Positions 13,401-25,789 of a stretch of 64,000 nt of DNA are shown here, in pieces. The position numbers and the translations under genes were made by a program. The DNA comes from Cavia porcellus. Its lineage: Eukaryota; Chordata; Mammalia; Rodentia; Caviidae. The notes beneath the pieces were generated by a model. It did not search any database and had not been told where the DNA came from. It was given only the letters and a program-made list of their open reading frames with translations. The DNA lies in contig NW_026947545.1 in assembly GCF_034190915.1 (NCBI RefSeq), positions 1,674,001 to 1,738,000 of the forward strand, in the 5' to 3' direction. Positions within the stretch are counted from its first letter, which is position 1. Every line of letters begins with the position of its first letter.

Positions 13401-15229
13401 TAGGTTTCTGAAAAACATCGCGGGGTGGTGCGCATTTTATGGGTGTGTAACATTACATTCACTAGTATGAGTGAGAAAAACATCACGGGGTGGTGTGAAT
13501 CGGAGGGTCTGAATTAGGATAGACAGTGAGCGGCAATGTACGATGCAGAAAAGCACCGCGGGGTGGTCAGCATAGGGAGGTCAGGGAACATGCAGTGGCA
13601 ATGTAGGATAGGTTTCTGAAAAACATCGCGTGGTGGTGCGCATTGTATGGGTGTGTAATATTACATTCACTAGTAGGAGTGAGAAAAACATCATGGGGTT
13701 GTGTGAATCAGAGGGTCTGAATTAGGATAGGCAGTGAGTGGCAATGTAGGATGGAGAAACGCACCGCGGGGTTCTCAGCATGGGGAAGTCAGCGAACATT
13801 CAGTGGCAATGTAGGATAAGTTTCTGAAAAACATCGCGTGGTGGTGCACATTGTATGGGTGTGTAACATTACATTCACTAGTAGGAGTGAGAAAAAAATC
13901 AATGGGAGGTGTGAATCGGAGTGTCTGAATTAGGATAGGCAGTGAGTGGCAATGTAGGTTGGAGAAAAGCACCGCGGGGTGGTCAGCATGGGGAGGACAG
14001 AGAACATGCAGTGGCAATTTAGGATAGGTTTCTGAAAAACATCGCGTGGTGCTGCGCATTGTATGGGTGTGTAACATTACATTCACTAGTAGGAGTGAGA
14101 TAAACATCACGGGGTGGTGTGAATCGGAGGTTCTGAATTAGGATAGGCAGTGAGTGGCAATGTAGGATGGAGAAAAGCAAAGCGGGGTGGTCAGCATGGG
14201 GAGGTCAGGGAGCATGCAGTGGCAATGTAGGATAGGTTTCTGAAAAACATCGCGGGGTGTTGCGCATTGTATGGGTGTGCAACATTACATTCACTAGTAT
14301 GAGTGAGAAAAACATCACGGGGTGGTGTGAATCGGAGGGTCTGAATTAGGATAGATAGTGAGCGGCAATGTACGATGCAGAAAAGCACCGCGGGGTGGTC
14401 AGCATAGGGAAGTCAGGGAACATGCAGTGGCAATGTAGGATAGGTTTTGAAAAATATCGCGGGGTGGTGCACATTGTATGGGTGTGTAATATTACATTCA
14501 CTAGTAGGAGTGAGAAAAACATCACGGGGTGGTGTGAATTGAAGGGTCTGAATTAGGATAGGCAGTGAGTGGCAATGTAGGATGGAGAAAAGCACCTCGG
14601 GGTGGTCAGCATGGGGAGGTCAGGGAACATACAGTGGCAATGTAGGATAGGTTTCTGAAAAACATCGCGGCGTGGTGCGCATTGTATGGGTGTGTAACAT
14701 TACATTCACTTGTAGGAGTGAGAAAAACATCACGGGGTGGTGTGAATCGGAGGGTCTGAATTAGGATAGGCAGTGAGTGGCAATGTAGGATGGAGAAAAG
14801 GACCCAGGGGTGGTCAGCATGGGGAGGTCAGGGAACATACAGTGGCAATGTAGGATAGGTTTCTGAAAAACATTGCGGGATGGTGCGCATTGTATGGGTG
14901 TGTAACCTTACGTTCACCAGTAGGAGTGAGAAAAACATCACGGGGTGGTTTGAATCGGAGGGTCTGAATTAGGATAGGCAGTGAGTGGCAATGTAGGATG
15001 GAGAAACGAACCGCGGGGTTGTCAGCATGGGGAGGTCAGGGAACATACCGTGGCAATGTAGGATAGGTTTCTGAAAAACATAGCGGGGTGGTGCGCATTG
15101 TATGGGTGTGTAACATTACATTCACTAGTAGGAGTGAGAAAAACATCACGGGGTGGTGTGAATCCGACGGTCTTTATTAGGATATGCAGTGAGTGGCAAT
15201 GTAGGATGGAGAAAAGCACCCAGGGGTGG
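10463..15229 (+). repeat. 4,767-bp higher-order repeat, copy 1 (X-Y-X)
   Basis: The period holds 22 units, 19 short and 3 long. Inner order: spacer unit 10,463-10,670; block X 10,671-11,709 (five short units, 1,039 bp); block Y 11,710-14,190 (2,481 bp); a second X at 14,191-15,229. Unit starts in Y: 11710 (207), 11917 S, 12125 L, 12398 L (272), 12670, 12878 S, 13086 L, 13359, 13567, 13775, 13983 S. The second X lies exactly 3,520 bp (X+Y) after the first, so a 3,520-bp repeat is nested in the larger one. The X series is marked by a TTTTGAAAAATATCG unit, then a GCGGCG unit, then a unit entered through AAAAGGACCCAGG. Confidence 0.9.
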
Positions 15230-18200
15230 GGAGCATGGAGAGGTCAGGGAACATACAGTGGCAATGTAAGATAGGTTTCTGAAAAACATCACGGGATAGT
15301 GCGTCTTGTATGGGTGTGTAATATTACATTCACTAGTAGGAGTGAGAAAAAAATCACGGGGTGGTGTGAATCGGAGTGTCTGAATTAGCATAGTCAGTGA
15401 GTGGCAATGTAGGATGGAGAAAAGCACCGCGGGTTGGTCAGCATGGGGAGGTCAGGGAGCATGCAGTGGCAATGTAGGATAGGTTTCTGAAAAACATCGC
15501 GGGGTGTTGCGCATTGTATGGCTGTGCAACATTACATTCACTAGTATGAGTGAGAAAAACATCACGGGGTGGTGTGAATCGGAGGGTCTGAATTAGGATA
15601 GATAGTGAGCGGCAATGTACGATGCAGAAAAGCACCGCGGGGTGGTCAGCATAGGGAAGTCAGGGAACATGCAGTGGCAATGTAGGATAGGTTTTGAAAA
15701 ATATCGCGGGGTGGTGCACATTGTATGGGTGTGTAATATTACATTCACTAGTAGGAGTGAGAAAAACATCACGGGGTGGTGTGAATTGAAGGGTCTGAAT
15801 TAGGATAGGCAGTGAGTGGCAATGTAGGATGGAGAAAAGCACCTCGGGGTGGTCAGCATGGGGAGGTCAGGCAACATACATTGGCAATGTAGGATAGGTT
15901 TCTGAAAAACATCGCGGCGTGGTGCGCATTGTATGGGTGTGTAACATTACATTCACTAGTAGGAGTGAGAAAAACATCACGGGGTGGTGTGAATCGGAGG
16001 GTCTGAATTAGGATAGGCAGTGAGTGGCAATGTAGGATGGAGAAAAGGACCCAGGGGTGGTCAGCATGGGGAGGTCAGGGAACATACAGTGGCAATGTAG
16101 GATAGGTTTCTGAAAAACATTGCGGGATGGTGCGCATTGTATGGGTGTGTAACCTTACGTTCACCAGTAGGAGTGAGAAAAACATCACGGGGTGGTTTGA
16201 ATCGGAATGTCTGAATTAGGATAGGCAGTGAGTGGCAATGTAGGATGGAGAAACGAACCGCGGGGTGGTCAGCATGGGGAGGTCAGGGAACATACAGTGG
16301 CAATGTAGGATAGGTTTCCGAAAAACATAGCGGGGTGGTGCGCATTGTATGGGTGTGTAACATTACATTCACTAGTAGGAGTGAGAAAAACATCACGGGG
16401 TGGTGTGAATCCGAGGGTCTGAATTAGGATATGCAGTGAGTGGCAATGTAGGATGGAGAAAAGCACCCAGGGGTGGTCAGAATGGGGAGGTCAGGGAACA
16501 CATAGTGGCAATATAGGATAGGTTTCTGAAAACATCGCGGGATGGTGCGCATTGTATGGGTGTGTAACATTACATTCACCAGTAGGAGTGAGAAAAACAT
16601 CACGGGGTGGTGTGAATCCGAGGGTCTGAATAAGGCTATCCAGTGAGTGGCAATGTAGGATGGAGAAAAGCACCCAGGGGTGGTCAGCATGGGGAGGTTA
16701 GGGAACATACCGTGGCAATGTAGGATAGGTTTCTGAAAAACATCGCGGGATGGTGCGCATTGTATGGGTGTGTAACCTTACGTTCACCAGTAGGAGTGAG
16801 AAATACGTCACGGGGTGGTGTGAATCGGAGGGTCTGAATTAGGATAGGCAGTGAGTGGCAATGTAGGATGGAGAAATGCACCGCGGAGTGGTCAGCATGG
16901 GGAGGTCAGGGAACATGCAGTGGCAATGTAGTATAGGTTTCTGAAAAATATCGTGGGGTGGTGCGCATTGTATGGGTGTGTAACATTACATTCACTCGTA
17001 GGAGTGAGAAAAACATCACGGGGTGGTGCGCATTGTATTGGTGTGTAACATTACATTCACTAGTAGGAGTGAGGAAAACATCAAAGGGTGGTGTGAATCC
17101 GAGCGTCTGAATTAGGATATGCAGTGAGTGGCAATGTTGGATGGAGAAAAGCAACGCGGGTTGGTCAGCATGGGGAGGTCAGGGAACATGCAGTGGCAAT
17201 GTATAATAGGTTTCTTAAAAACATGGCGGGGTGGTGCGCATTGTATGGGTGTGTAACATTACATTCACTCGTAGGAGTGAGAAAAACATCACGGTTGGTG
17301 CGCATTGTATTGGTGTGTAACATTATATTCACTAGTATGAGTGAGAAAAACATCACGGGGTGGTGTGAATCGGAGGGTCTGAATTAGGATAGGCAGTGAG
17401 TGGCAATGTAGGATGGAGAAACGCACGGCGGGGTGCTCAGCATGGGGAGGTCAGCGAACATGCAGTGGCAATGTAGGATAGGTTTCTGAAAAACATCGCG
17501 AGGTGGTGCGCATTGTATGGGTGTGTAACATTACATTCACTAGTAGGAGTGAGAAAAACATCACGGGGTGGTGTGAATCGGAGGGACTGAATTAGGATAG
17601 GCAGTGAGTGGCAATGTAGGATGGAGAAAAGGACCCAGGGTTGGTCAGCATGGGGAGGTCAGGGAACATACAGTGGCAATGTAGGATAGGTTTCTGAAAA
17701 ACATTGCGGGATGGTGCGCATTGTATGGGTGTGTAACCTTACGTTCACCAGTAGGAGTGAGAAAAACATCACGGGGTGGTGTGAATCGGAGGGTCTGAAT
17801 TAGGATAGGCAGTGAGTGGCAATGTAGGGTGGAGAAACGAACCACGGGGTGGTCAGCATGGGGAGGTCAGGGAACATGCAGTGGCAATGTAGTATAGGTT
17901 TCTGAAAAATATCGCGGGGTGGTGCGCATTGTATGGGGGTGTAACATTACATTCACTCGTAGGAGTGAGAAAAACATCACGGGGTGGTGCGCATTGTATT
18001 GGTGTGTAACATTACATTCACTAGTAGGAGTGTGGAAAACGTCACGGGGTGGTGTGAATCCGAGGGTCTGAATTAGGATATGCAGTGAGTGGCAATGTAG
18101 GATGGAGAAAAGCACCGCGGGGTGGTAAGCATGGGGAGGTCAGGGAACATGCAGTGGTAATGTAGGATAGGTTTCTGAAAAACATCGCGGGGTGGTGCGC

Positions 18201-19996
18201 ATTTTATGGGTGTGTAACATTACATTCACTAGTATGAGTGAGAAAAACATCACGGGGTGGTGTGAATCGGAGCGTCTGAATTAGGATAGACAGTGAGCGG
18301 CAATGTACGATGCAGAAAAGCACCGCGGGGTGGTCAGCATAGGGAGGTCAGGGAACATGCAGTGGCAATGTAGGATAGGTTTCTGAAAAACATCGCGTGG
18401 TGGTGCGCATTGTATGGGTGTGTAATATTACATTCACTAGTAGGAGTGAGAAAAACATCATGGGGTGGTGTGAATCAGAGGGTCTGAATTAGGATAGGCA
18501 GTGAGTGGCAATGTAGGATGGAAAAACGCACCGCGGGGTTCTCAGCATGGGGAAGTCAGCGAACATTCAGTGGCAATGTAGGATAAGTTTCTGAAAAACA
18601 TCGCGTGGTGGTGCACATTGTATGGGTGTGTAACATTACATTCACTAGTAGGAGTGAGAAAAAAATCAATGGGAGGTGTGAATCGGAGTGTCTGAATTAG
18701 GATAGGCAGTGAGTGGCAATGTAGGTTGGAGAAAAGCACCGCGGGGTGGTCAGCATGGGGAGGACAGAGAACATGCAGTGGCAATTTAGGATAGGTTTCT
18801 GAAAAACATCGCGTGGTGCTGCGCATTGTATGGGTGTGTAACATTACATTCACTAGTAGGAGTGAGATAAACATCACGGGGTGGTGTGAATCGGAGGTTC
18901 TGAATTAGGATAGGCAGTGAGTGGCAATGTAGGATGGAGAAAAGCAAAGCGGGGTGGTCAGCATGGGGAGGTCAGGGAGCATGCAGTGGCAATGTAGGAT
19001 AGGTTTCTGAAAAACATCGCGGGGTGTTGCGCATTGTATGGGTGTGCAACATTACATTCACTAGTATGAGTGAGAAAAACATCACGGGGTGGTGTGAATC
19101 GGAGGGTCTGAATTAGGATAGATAGTGAGCGGCAATGTACGATGCAGAAAAGCACCGCGGGGTGGTCAGCATAGGGAAGTCAGGGAACATGCAGTGGCAA
19201 TGTAGGATAGGTTTTGAAAAATATCGCGGGGTGGTGCACATTGTATGGGTGTGTAATATTACATTCACTAGTAGGAGTGAGAAAAACATCACGGGGTGGT
19301 GTGAATTGAAGGGTCTGAATTAGGATAGGCAGTGAGTGGCAATGTAGGATGGAGAAAAGCACCTCGGGGTGGTCAGCATGGGGAGGTCAGGGAACATACA
19401 GTGGCAATGTAGGATAGGTTTCTGAAAAACATCGCGGCGTGGTGCGCATTGTATGGGTGTGTAACATTACATTCACTTGTAGGAGTGAGAAAAACATCAC
19501 GGGGTGGTGTGAATCGGAGGGTCTGAATTAGGATAGGCAGTGAGTGGCAATGTAGGATGGAGAAAAGGACCCAGGGGTGGTCAGCATGGGGAGGTCAGGG
19601 AACATACAGTGGCAATGTAGGATAGGTTTCTGAAAAACATTGCGGGATGGTGCGCATTGTATGGGTGTGTAACCTTACGTTCACCAGTAGGAGTGAGAAA
19701 AACATCACGGGGTGGTTTGAATCGGAGGGTCTGAATTAGGATAGGCAGTGAGTGGCAATGTAGGATGGAGAAACGAACCGCGGGGTTGTCAGCATGGGGT
19801 GGTCAGGGAACATACCGTGGCAATGTAGGATAGGTTTCTGAAAAACATAGCGGGGTGGTGCGCATTGTATGGGTGTGTAACATTACATTCACTAGTAGGA
19901 GTGAGAAAAACATCACGGGGTGGTGTGAATCCGACGGTCTTTATTAGGATATGCAGTGAGTGGCAATGTAGGATGGAGAAAAGCACCCAGGGGTGG
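15230..19996 (+). repeat. 4,767-bp higher-order repeat, copy 2 (X-Y-X)
   Basis: Unit for unit this repeats 10,463-15,229 at offset 4,767: spacer unit 15,230-15,437, X 15,438-16,476, Y 16,477-18,957, X 18,958-19,996. I saw fewer than about ten substitutions, among them near 17,204, 17,293, 18,273, 18,464 and 18,521. It even shares the private indels, namely the 207-bp units at 16,477 and 19,166 and the 272-bp unit at 17,165. The duplication is therefore very recent, or possibly an assembly artefact. Confidence 0.9.
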
Positions 19997-22325
19997 TCAG
20001 AATGGGGAGGTCAGGGAACACATAGTGGCAATATAGGATAGGTTTCTGAAAACATCGCGGGATGGTGCGCATTGTATGGGTGTGTAACATTACATTCACC
20101 AGGAGTGAGAAAAACATCACGGGGTGGTGTGAATCCGAGGGTCTGAATAAGGCTATGCAGTGAGTGGCAAAGTAGGATGGAGAAAAGCACCCAGGGGTGG
20201 TCAGCATGGGGAGGTTAGGGAACATACCGTGGCAATGTAGGTTAGGTTTCTGAAAAACATCGCGGGATGGTGCGCATTGTATGGGTGTGTAACCTTACGT
20301 TCACCAGTAGGAGTGAGAAATACATCACGGGGTGGTGTGAATCGGAGGGTCTGAATTAGGATAGGCAGTGAGTGGCAATGTAGGATGGAGAAATGCACCG
20401 CGGAGTGGTCAGCATGGGGAGGTCAGGGAACAAGCAGTGGCAATGTAGTATAGGTTTCTGAAAAATATCGTGTGTGGTGCGCATTGTATGGGTGTGTAAC
20501 ATTACATTCACTCGTAGGAGTGAGAAAAACATCACGGGGTGGTGCGCATTGTATTGGTGTGTAACATTACATTCACTAGTAGGAGTGAGGAAAACATCAC
20601 AGGGTGGTGTGAATCCGAGGGTCTGAATTAGGATATGCAGTGAGTGGCAATGTTGGATGGAGAAAAGCAACGCGGGGTGGTCAGCATGGGGAGGTCAGGG
20701 AACATGCAGTGGCAATGTAGGATAGGTTTCTTAAAAACATGGCGGGGTGGTGCGCATTGTATGGGTGTGTAACATTACATTCACTCGTAGGAGTGAGAAA
20801 AACATCACGGGTGGTGCGCATTTTATTGGTGTGTAACATTATATTCACTAGTATGAGTGAGAAAAACATCACGGGGTGGTGTGAATCGGAGGGTCTGAAT
20901 TAGGATAGGCAGTGAGTGGCAATGTAGGATGGAGAAACGCACCGCGGGGTGCTCAGCATGGGGAGGTCAGCGAACATGCAGTGGCAATGTAGGATAGGTT
21001 TCTGAAAAACATCGCGGGGTGGTGCGCATTGTATGGGTGTGTAACATTACATTCACTAGTAGGAGTGAGAAAAACATCACGGGGTGGTGTGAATCGGAGG
21101 GACTGAATTAGGATAGGCAGTGAGTGGCAATGTAGGATGGAGAAAAGGACCCAGGGTTGGTCAGCATGGGGAGGTCAGGGAACATACAGTGGCAATGTAG
21201 GATAGGTTTCTGAAAAACATTGCGGGATGGTGCGCATTGTATGGGTGTGTAACCTTACGTTCACCAGTAGGAGTGAGAAAAACATCACGGGGTGGTGTGA
21301 ATCGGAGGGTTTGAATTAGGATAGGCAGTGAGTGGCAATGTAGGATGGAGAAACGAACCACGGGGTGGTCAGCATGGGGAGGTCAGGGAACATGCAGTGG
21401 CAATGTAGTATAAGTTTCTGAAAAATATCGCGGGGTGGTGCGCATTGTATGGGGGTGTAACATTACATTCACTCGTAGGAGTGAGAAAAACATCACGGGG
21501 TGGTGCGCATTGTATTGGTGTGTAACATTACATTCACTAGTAGGAGTGTGGAAAACGTCACGGGGTGGTGTGAATCCGAGGGTCTGAATTAGGATATGCA
21601 GTGAGTGGCAATGTAGGATGGAGAAAAGCACCGCGGGGTGGTAAGCATGGGGAGGTCAAGGAACATGCAGTGGTAATGTAGGATAGGTTTCTGAAAAACA
21701 TCGCGGGGTGGTGCGCATTTTATGGGTGTGTAACATTACATTCACTAGTATGAGTGAGAAAAACATCACGGGGTGGTGTGAATCGGAGGGTCTGAATTAG
21801 GATAGACAGTGAGCGGCAATGTACGATGCAGAAAAGCACCGCGGGGTGGTCAGCATAGGGAGGTCAGGGAACATGCAGTGGCAATGTAGGATAGGTTTCT
21901 GAAAAACATCGCGTGGTGGTGAGCATTGTATGGGTGTGTAATATTACATTCACTAGTAGGAGTGAGAAAAACATCATGGGGTGGTGTGAATCGGAGGGTC
22001 TGAATTAGGATAGGCAGTGAGTGGCAATGTAGGATGGAGAAACGCACCGCGGGGTTATCAGCATGGGGAAGTCAGCGAACATTCAGTGGCAATGTAGGAT
22101 AGGTTTCTGAAAAATATCGCGGGGTGGTGCACATTGTATGGGTGTGTAACATTACATTCACTAGTAGGAGTGAGAAAAAAATCAATGGGAGGTGTGAATC
22201 GGAGTGTCTGAATTAGGATAGGCAGTGAGTGGCAATGTAGGATGGAGAAAAGCACCGCGGTGTGGTCAGCATGGGGAGGACAGAGAACATGCAGTGGCAA
22301 TTTAGGATAGGTTTCTGAAAAACAT
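19997..22325 (+). repeat. Third, partial copy of block Y
   Basis: After the X at 18,958 the array passes straight into a third Y, matching 16,477 onward at an offset of 3,520 that falls to 3,516. Unit starts: 19997 (204), 20201 S, 20409 L (272), 20681 L (272), 20953, 21161 S, 21369 L, 21642, 21850, 22058 S, 22266 L. The 204-bp unit has lost bases in the block-A centre near 20,100. This copy differs more from the other two Y blocks than they do from each other. The match ends near 22,325, where the unit at 22,266 follows the long unit at 9,503 and not the short unit at 18,750. Confidence 0.85.
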
Positions 22326-22538
22326 AGCGGGGTGGTGCGCATTGTATGGGTGTGTAACATTAAATTAACTAGTAGGAGTGAGAAAAACATCACGGGGTGG
22401 TGCGCATTGTATTGGTGTGTAACATTACATTCAGTAGTATGAGTGAGAAAAACATCACGGGGTGGTGTGAATCGGAGGGTCTGAATTAGGATAGGCAGTG
22501 AGTGGCAATGTAGGATGGAGAAACGCACCGCGGGGTGC

Positions 22539-23980
22539 TCAGCATGGGGAGGTCAGCGAACATGCAGTGGCAATGTAGGATAGGTTTATGAAAAACATCG
22601 CGGGGTGGTGCGCATTGTATGGGTGTGTAACATTACATTCACTAGTAGGAGTGAGAAAAACATCAATGGGAGGTGTGAATCGGAGTGTCTGAATTAGGAT
22701 AGGCAGTGAGTGGCAATGTAGGTTGGAGAAAAGCACCGCGGGGTGGTCATCATGGGGAGGTCAGAGAACATGCAGTGGCAATATAGGATAGGTTTCTGAA
22801 AAACATAGCGGGGTGGTGCGCATTTTATGGGTGTGTAACATTACATTAACTAGTAGGAGTGAGAAAAACATCATGGGGTGGTGCGCATTGTATTGGTGTG
22901 TAACATTACATTTACTAGTAGGAGTGAGAAAATCATCACGGGGTGGTGTGAATCCGTGGGTCAGAATTAGGATATGCAGTGAGTGGAAATGTAGGATGGA
23001 TAAAAGCACCCAGGGGTGGTCAGCATGGGGAGGTCAGGGAACATACAGTGGCAATGTAGGATAGGTTTCTGAAAAACATCGCGGGATTGTGCGTATTGTA
23101 TGGGTGTGTAATATTACATTCACTAGTAGGAGTGAGAAAAACGTCACGGGGTGGTGTGAATCCGAGGGTCTGAATTAGGATAGGCAGTGAGTGGCAATGT
23201 AGGATGGAGAAAAGCACCGCGGGTTGGTCAGCATGGGGAGGTCAGGGAACATGCAGTGGCAATGTAGGACAGGTTTCTGAGAAACATCGCGGGGTGGTGC
23301 GCATTGTATGGGTGTGTAACATTACATTCACTAGTATGAGTGAGAAAAACATCACGGGGTGGTGCGCATTGTATTGGTGTGTAACATTACATTCACTAGT
23401 AGGAGTGAGAAAAACATCACCGGGTGGTGTGAATCCGAGGGTCTGAATTATGATAGGCATTGAGTGGCAATGTAGGATGGAGATAAGCACTGCAGGGTTG
23501 TCAGCATGTGGAGGTCAGGGAACATGCATTTTCAATGTAGGATAGGTTTCTGAAAAGCATACCGGGGTGGTGCGCATTGTATGGGTGTGTAACATTACAT
23601 TAACTAGTAGGAGTGAGAAAAACATCACGGGGTGGTGCGCATTGTATTGGTGTGTAACATTACATTCAGTAGTATGAGTGAGAAAAACATCACGGGGTGT
23701 TGTGAATCGGAGGGTCTGAATTAGGATAGATAGTGAGCGGCAATGTACGATGCAGAAAAGCACCGAGGGGTGGTCAGCATAGGGAAGTCAGGGAACATGC
23801 AGTGGCAATGTAGGATAGGTTTTGAAAAATATCGCGGGGTGGTGCGCATTGTATGGGTGTGTAATATTACATTCACTAGTAGGAGTGAGAAAAACATCAC
23901 GGGGTGTTGTGAATCGGAGGGTCTGAATTAGGATAGATAGTGAGCGGCAATGTACGATGCAGAAAAGCACCGCGGGGTGG
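22539..23980 (+). repeat. 1,442-bp higher-order repeat, copy 1
   Basis: Six units: 22539 S, 22747 L, 23020 S, 23228 L, 23501 L, 23774 S (207 bp), summing exactly to 1,442. Several units resemble those of the 3,848-bp family (23,228 with 2,342) while the last has the TTTTGAAAAATATCG mark of block X, so the repeat combines two families. Its first unit opens with GCTCAGCAT like the units at 12,670 and 20,953. Confidence 0.88.
23774..23980 (+). repeat. Chimeric unit at the 1,442-bp junction
   Basis: The first half carries the TTTTGAAAAATATCG mark. From about 23,900 on, block B reads GGGGTGTTGTGAATC, then GATAGATAGTGAGCGGC and a GATGCAG end. That tail matches the tail of the preceding long unit (about 23,689-23,765). 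The matching unit of copy 2, at 25,216, has an ordinary tail. A switch of this kind at a duplication boundary is what an exchange between misaligned units would leave. Confidence 0.7.
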
Positions 23981-25422
23981 TCAGCATGGGGAGGTCAGCG
24001 AACATGCAGTGGCAATGTAGGATAGGTTTCTGAAAAACATCGCGGGGTGGTGCGCATTGTATGGGTGTGTAACATTACATTCACTAGTAGGAGTGAGAAA
24101 AACATCAATGGGAGGTGTGAATCGGAGTGTCTGAATTAGGATAGGCAGTGAGTGGCAATGTAGGTTGGAGAAAAGCACCGCGGGGTGGTCATCATGGGGA
24201 GGTCAGAGAACATGCAGTGGCAATATAGGATAGGTTTCTGAAAAACATAGCGGGGTGGTGCGCATTTTATGGGTGTGTAACATTACATTAACTAGTAGGA
24301 GTGAGAAAAACATCATGGGGTGGTGCGCATTGTATTGGTGTGTAACATTACATTTACTAGTAGGAGTGAGAAAATCATCACGGGGTGGTGTGAATCCGTG
24401 GGTCTGAATTAGGATATGCAGTGAGTGGAAATGTAGGATGGATAAAAGCACCCAGGGGTGGTCAGCATGGGGAGGTCAGGGAACATACAGTGGCAATGTA
24501 GGATAGGTTTCTGAAAAACATCGCGGGATTGTGCGTATTGTATGGGTGTGTAATATTACATTCACTAGTAGGAGTGAGAAAAACGTCACGGGGTGGTGTG
24601 AATCCGAGGGTCTGAATTAGGATAGGCAGTGAGTGGCAATGTAGGATGGAGAAAAGCACCGCGGGGTGGTCAGCATGGGGAGGTCAGGGAACATGCAGTG
24701 GCAATGTAGGACAGGTTTCTGAGAAACATCGCGGGGTGGTGCGCATTGTATGGGTGTGTAACATTACATTCACTAGTATGAGTGAGAAAAACATAACGGG
24801 GTGGTGCGCATTGTATTGGTGTGTAACATTACATTCACTAGTAGGAGTGAGAAAAACATCACGGGGTGGTGTGAATCCGAGGGTCTGAATTATGATAGGC
24901 AGTGAGTGGCAATGTAGGATGGAGATAAGCACTGCGGGGTTGTCAGCATGTGGAGGTCAGGGAACATGCATTTTCAATGTAGGATAGGTTTCTGAAAAGC
25001 ATACCGGGGTGGTGCGCATTGTATGGGTATGTAACATTACATTAACTAGTAGGAGTGAGAAAAACATCACGGGGTGGTGCGCATTGTATTGGTGTATAAC
25101 ATTACATTCAGTAGTATGAGTGAGAAAAACATCACGGGGTGTTGTGAATCGGAGGGTCTGAATTAGGATAGATAGTGAGCGGCAATGTACGATGCAGAAA
25201 AGCACCGAGGGGTGGTCAGCATAGGGAAGTCAGGGAACATGCAGTGGCAATGTAGGATAGGTTTTGAAAAATATCGCGGGGTGGTGCGCATTGTATGGGT
25301 GTGTAATATTACATTCACTAGTAGGAGTGAGAAAAACATCACGGGGTGGTGTGAATCGGAGGGTCTGAATTAGGATAGGCAGTGAGTGGCAATGTAGGAT
25401 GGAGAAAAGCACCGCGGGGTGG
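23981..25422 (+). repeat. 1,442-bp higher-order repeat, copy 2
   Basis: Offset 1,442 from the first copy, with units at 23981 S, 24189 L, 24462 S, 24670 L, 24943 L and 25216 S (207 bp). Differences are scattered single bases, for example at 24,413. The copies part in the tail of the sixth unit: here it ends in an ordinary block B, whereas in copy 1 it ends in the tail of the preceding long unit. The copy is followed by 25423 S (207) and 25630 S, both of the X series. Confidence 0.88.
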
Positions 25423-25789
25423 TCAGCATGGGGAGGTCAGGGAACATACAGTGGCAATGTAGGATAGGTTTTTGAAAAACATCGCGGGGTGGTGCGCATT
25501 GTATGGGTGTGTAACATTACAATCATTGTAGGAGTGAGAAAAACATCACGGGGTGGTGTGAATCGGAGGGTCTGAATTAGGATAGGCAGTGAGTGGCAAT
25601 GTAGGATGGAGAAAAGGTCCCAGGGGTGGTCAGCATGCGGAGGTCAGGGAACATACAGTGGCAATGTAGGATAGGTTTCTGAAAAACATCGCAGGATGGT
25701 GCGCATTGTATGGGTGTGTAACCTTACGTTCACCAGTAGGAGTGAGAAAAACATCACGGGGTGGTGTGAATCGGAGGGTCTGAATTAGG
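25423..25789 (+). repeat. Transition units between families
   Basis: Two short units start at 25,423 (207 bp) and 25,630. The first has an A-block centre shortened near 25,525. The second is entered through AAAAGGTCCCAGG, a variant of the X-series mark. From about 25,790 the second takes on the GGCATTGAGTGGCAATTATG tail seen at 2,845-2,865, which begins the match to the 3,848-bp family. Confidence 0.75.

Noticed and set aside
20097..20105. A short gap in the A block as a sign of an inserted or excised element
   Set aside because: It is a small deletion within one 204-bp unit, with no target-site duplication or terminal repeats nearby.
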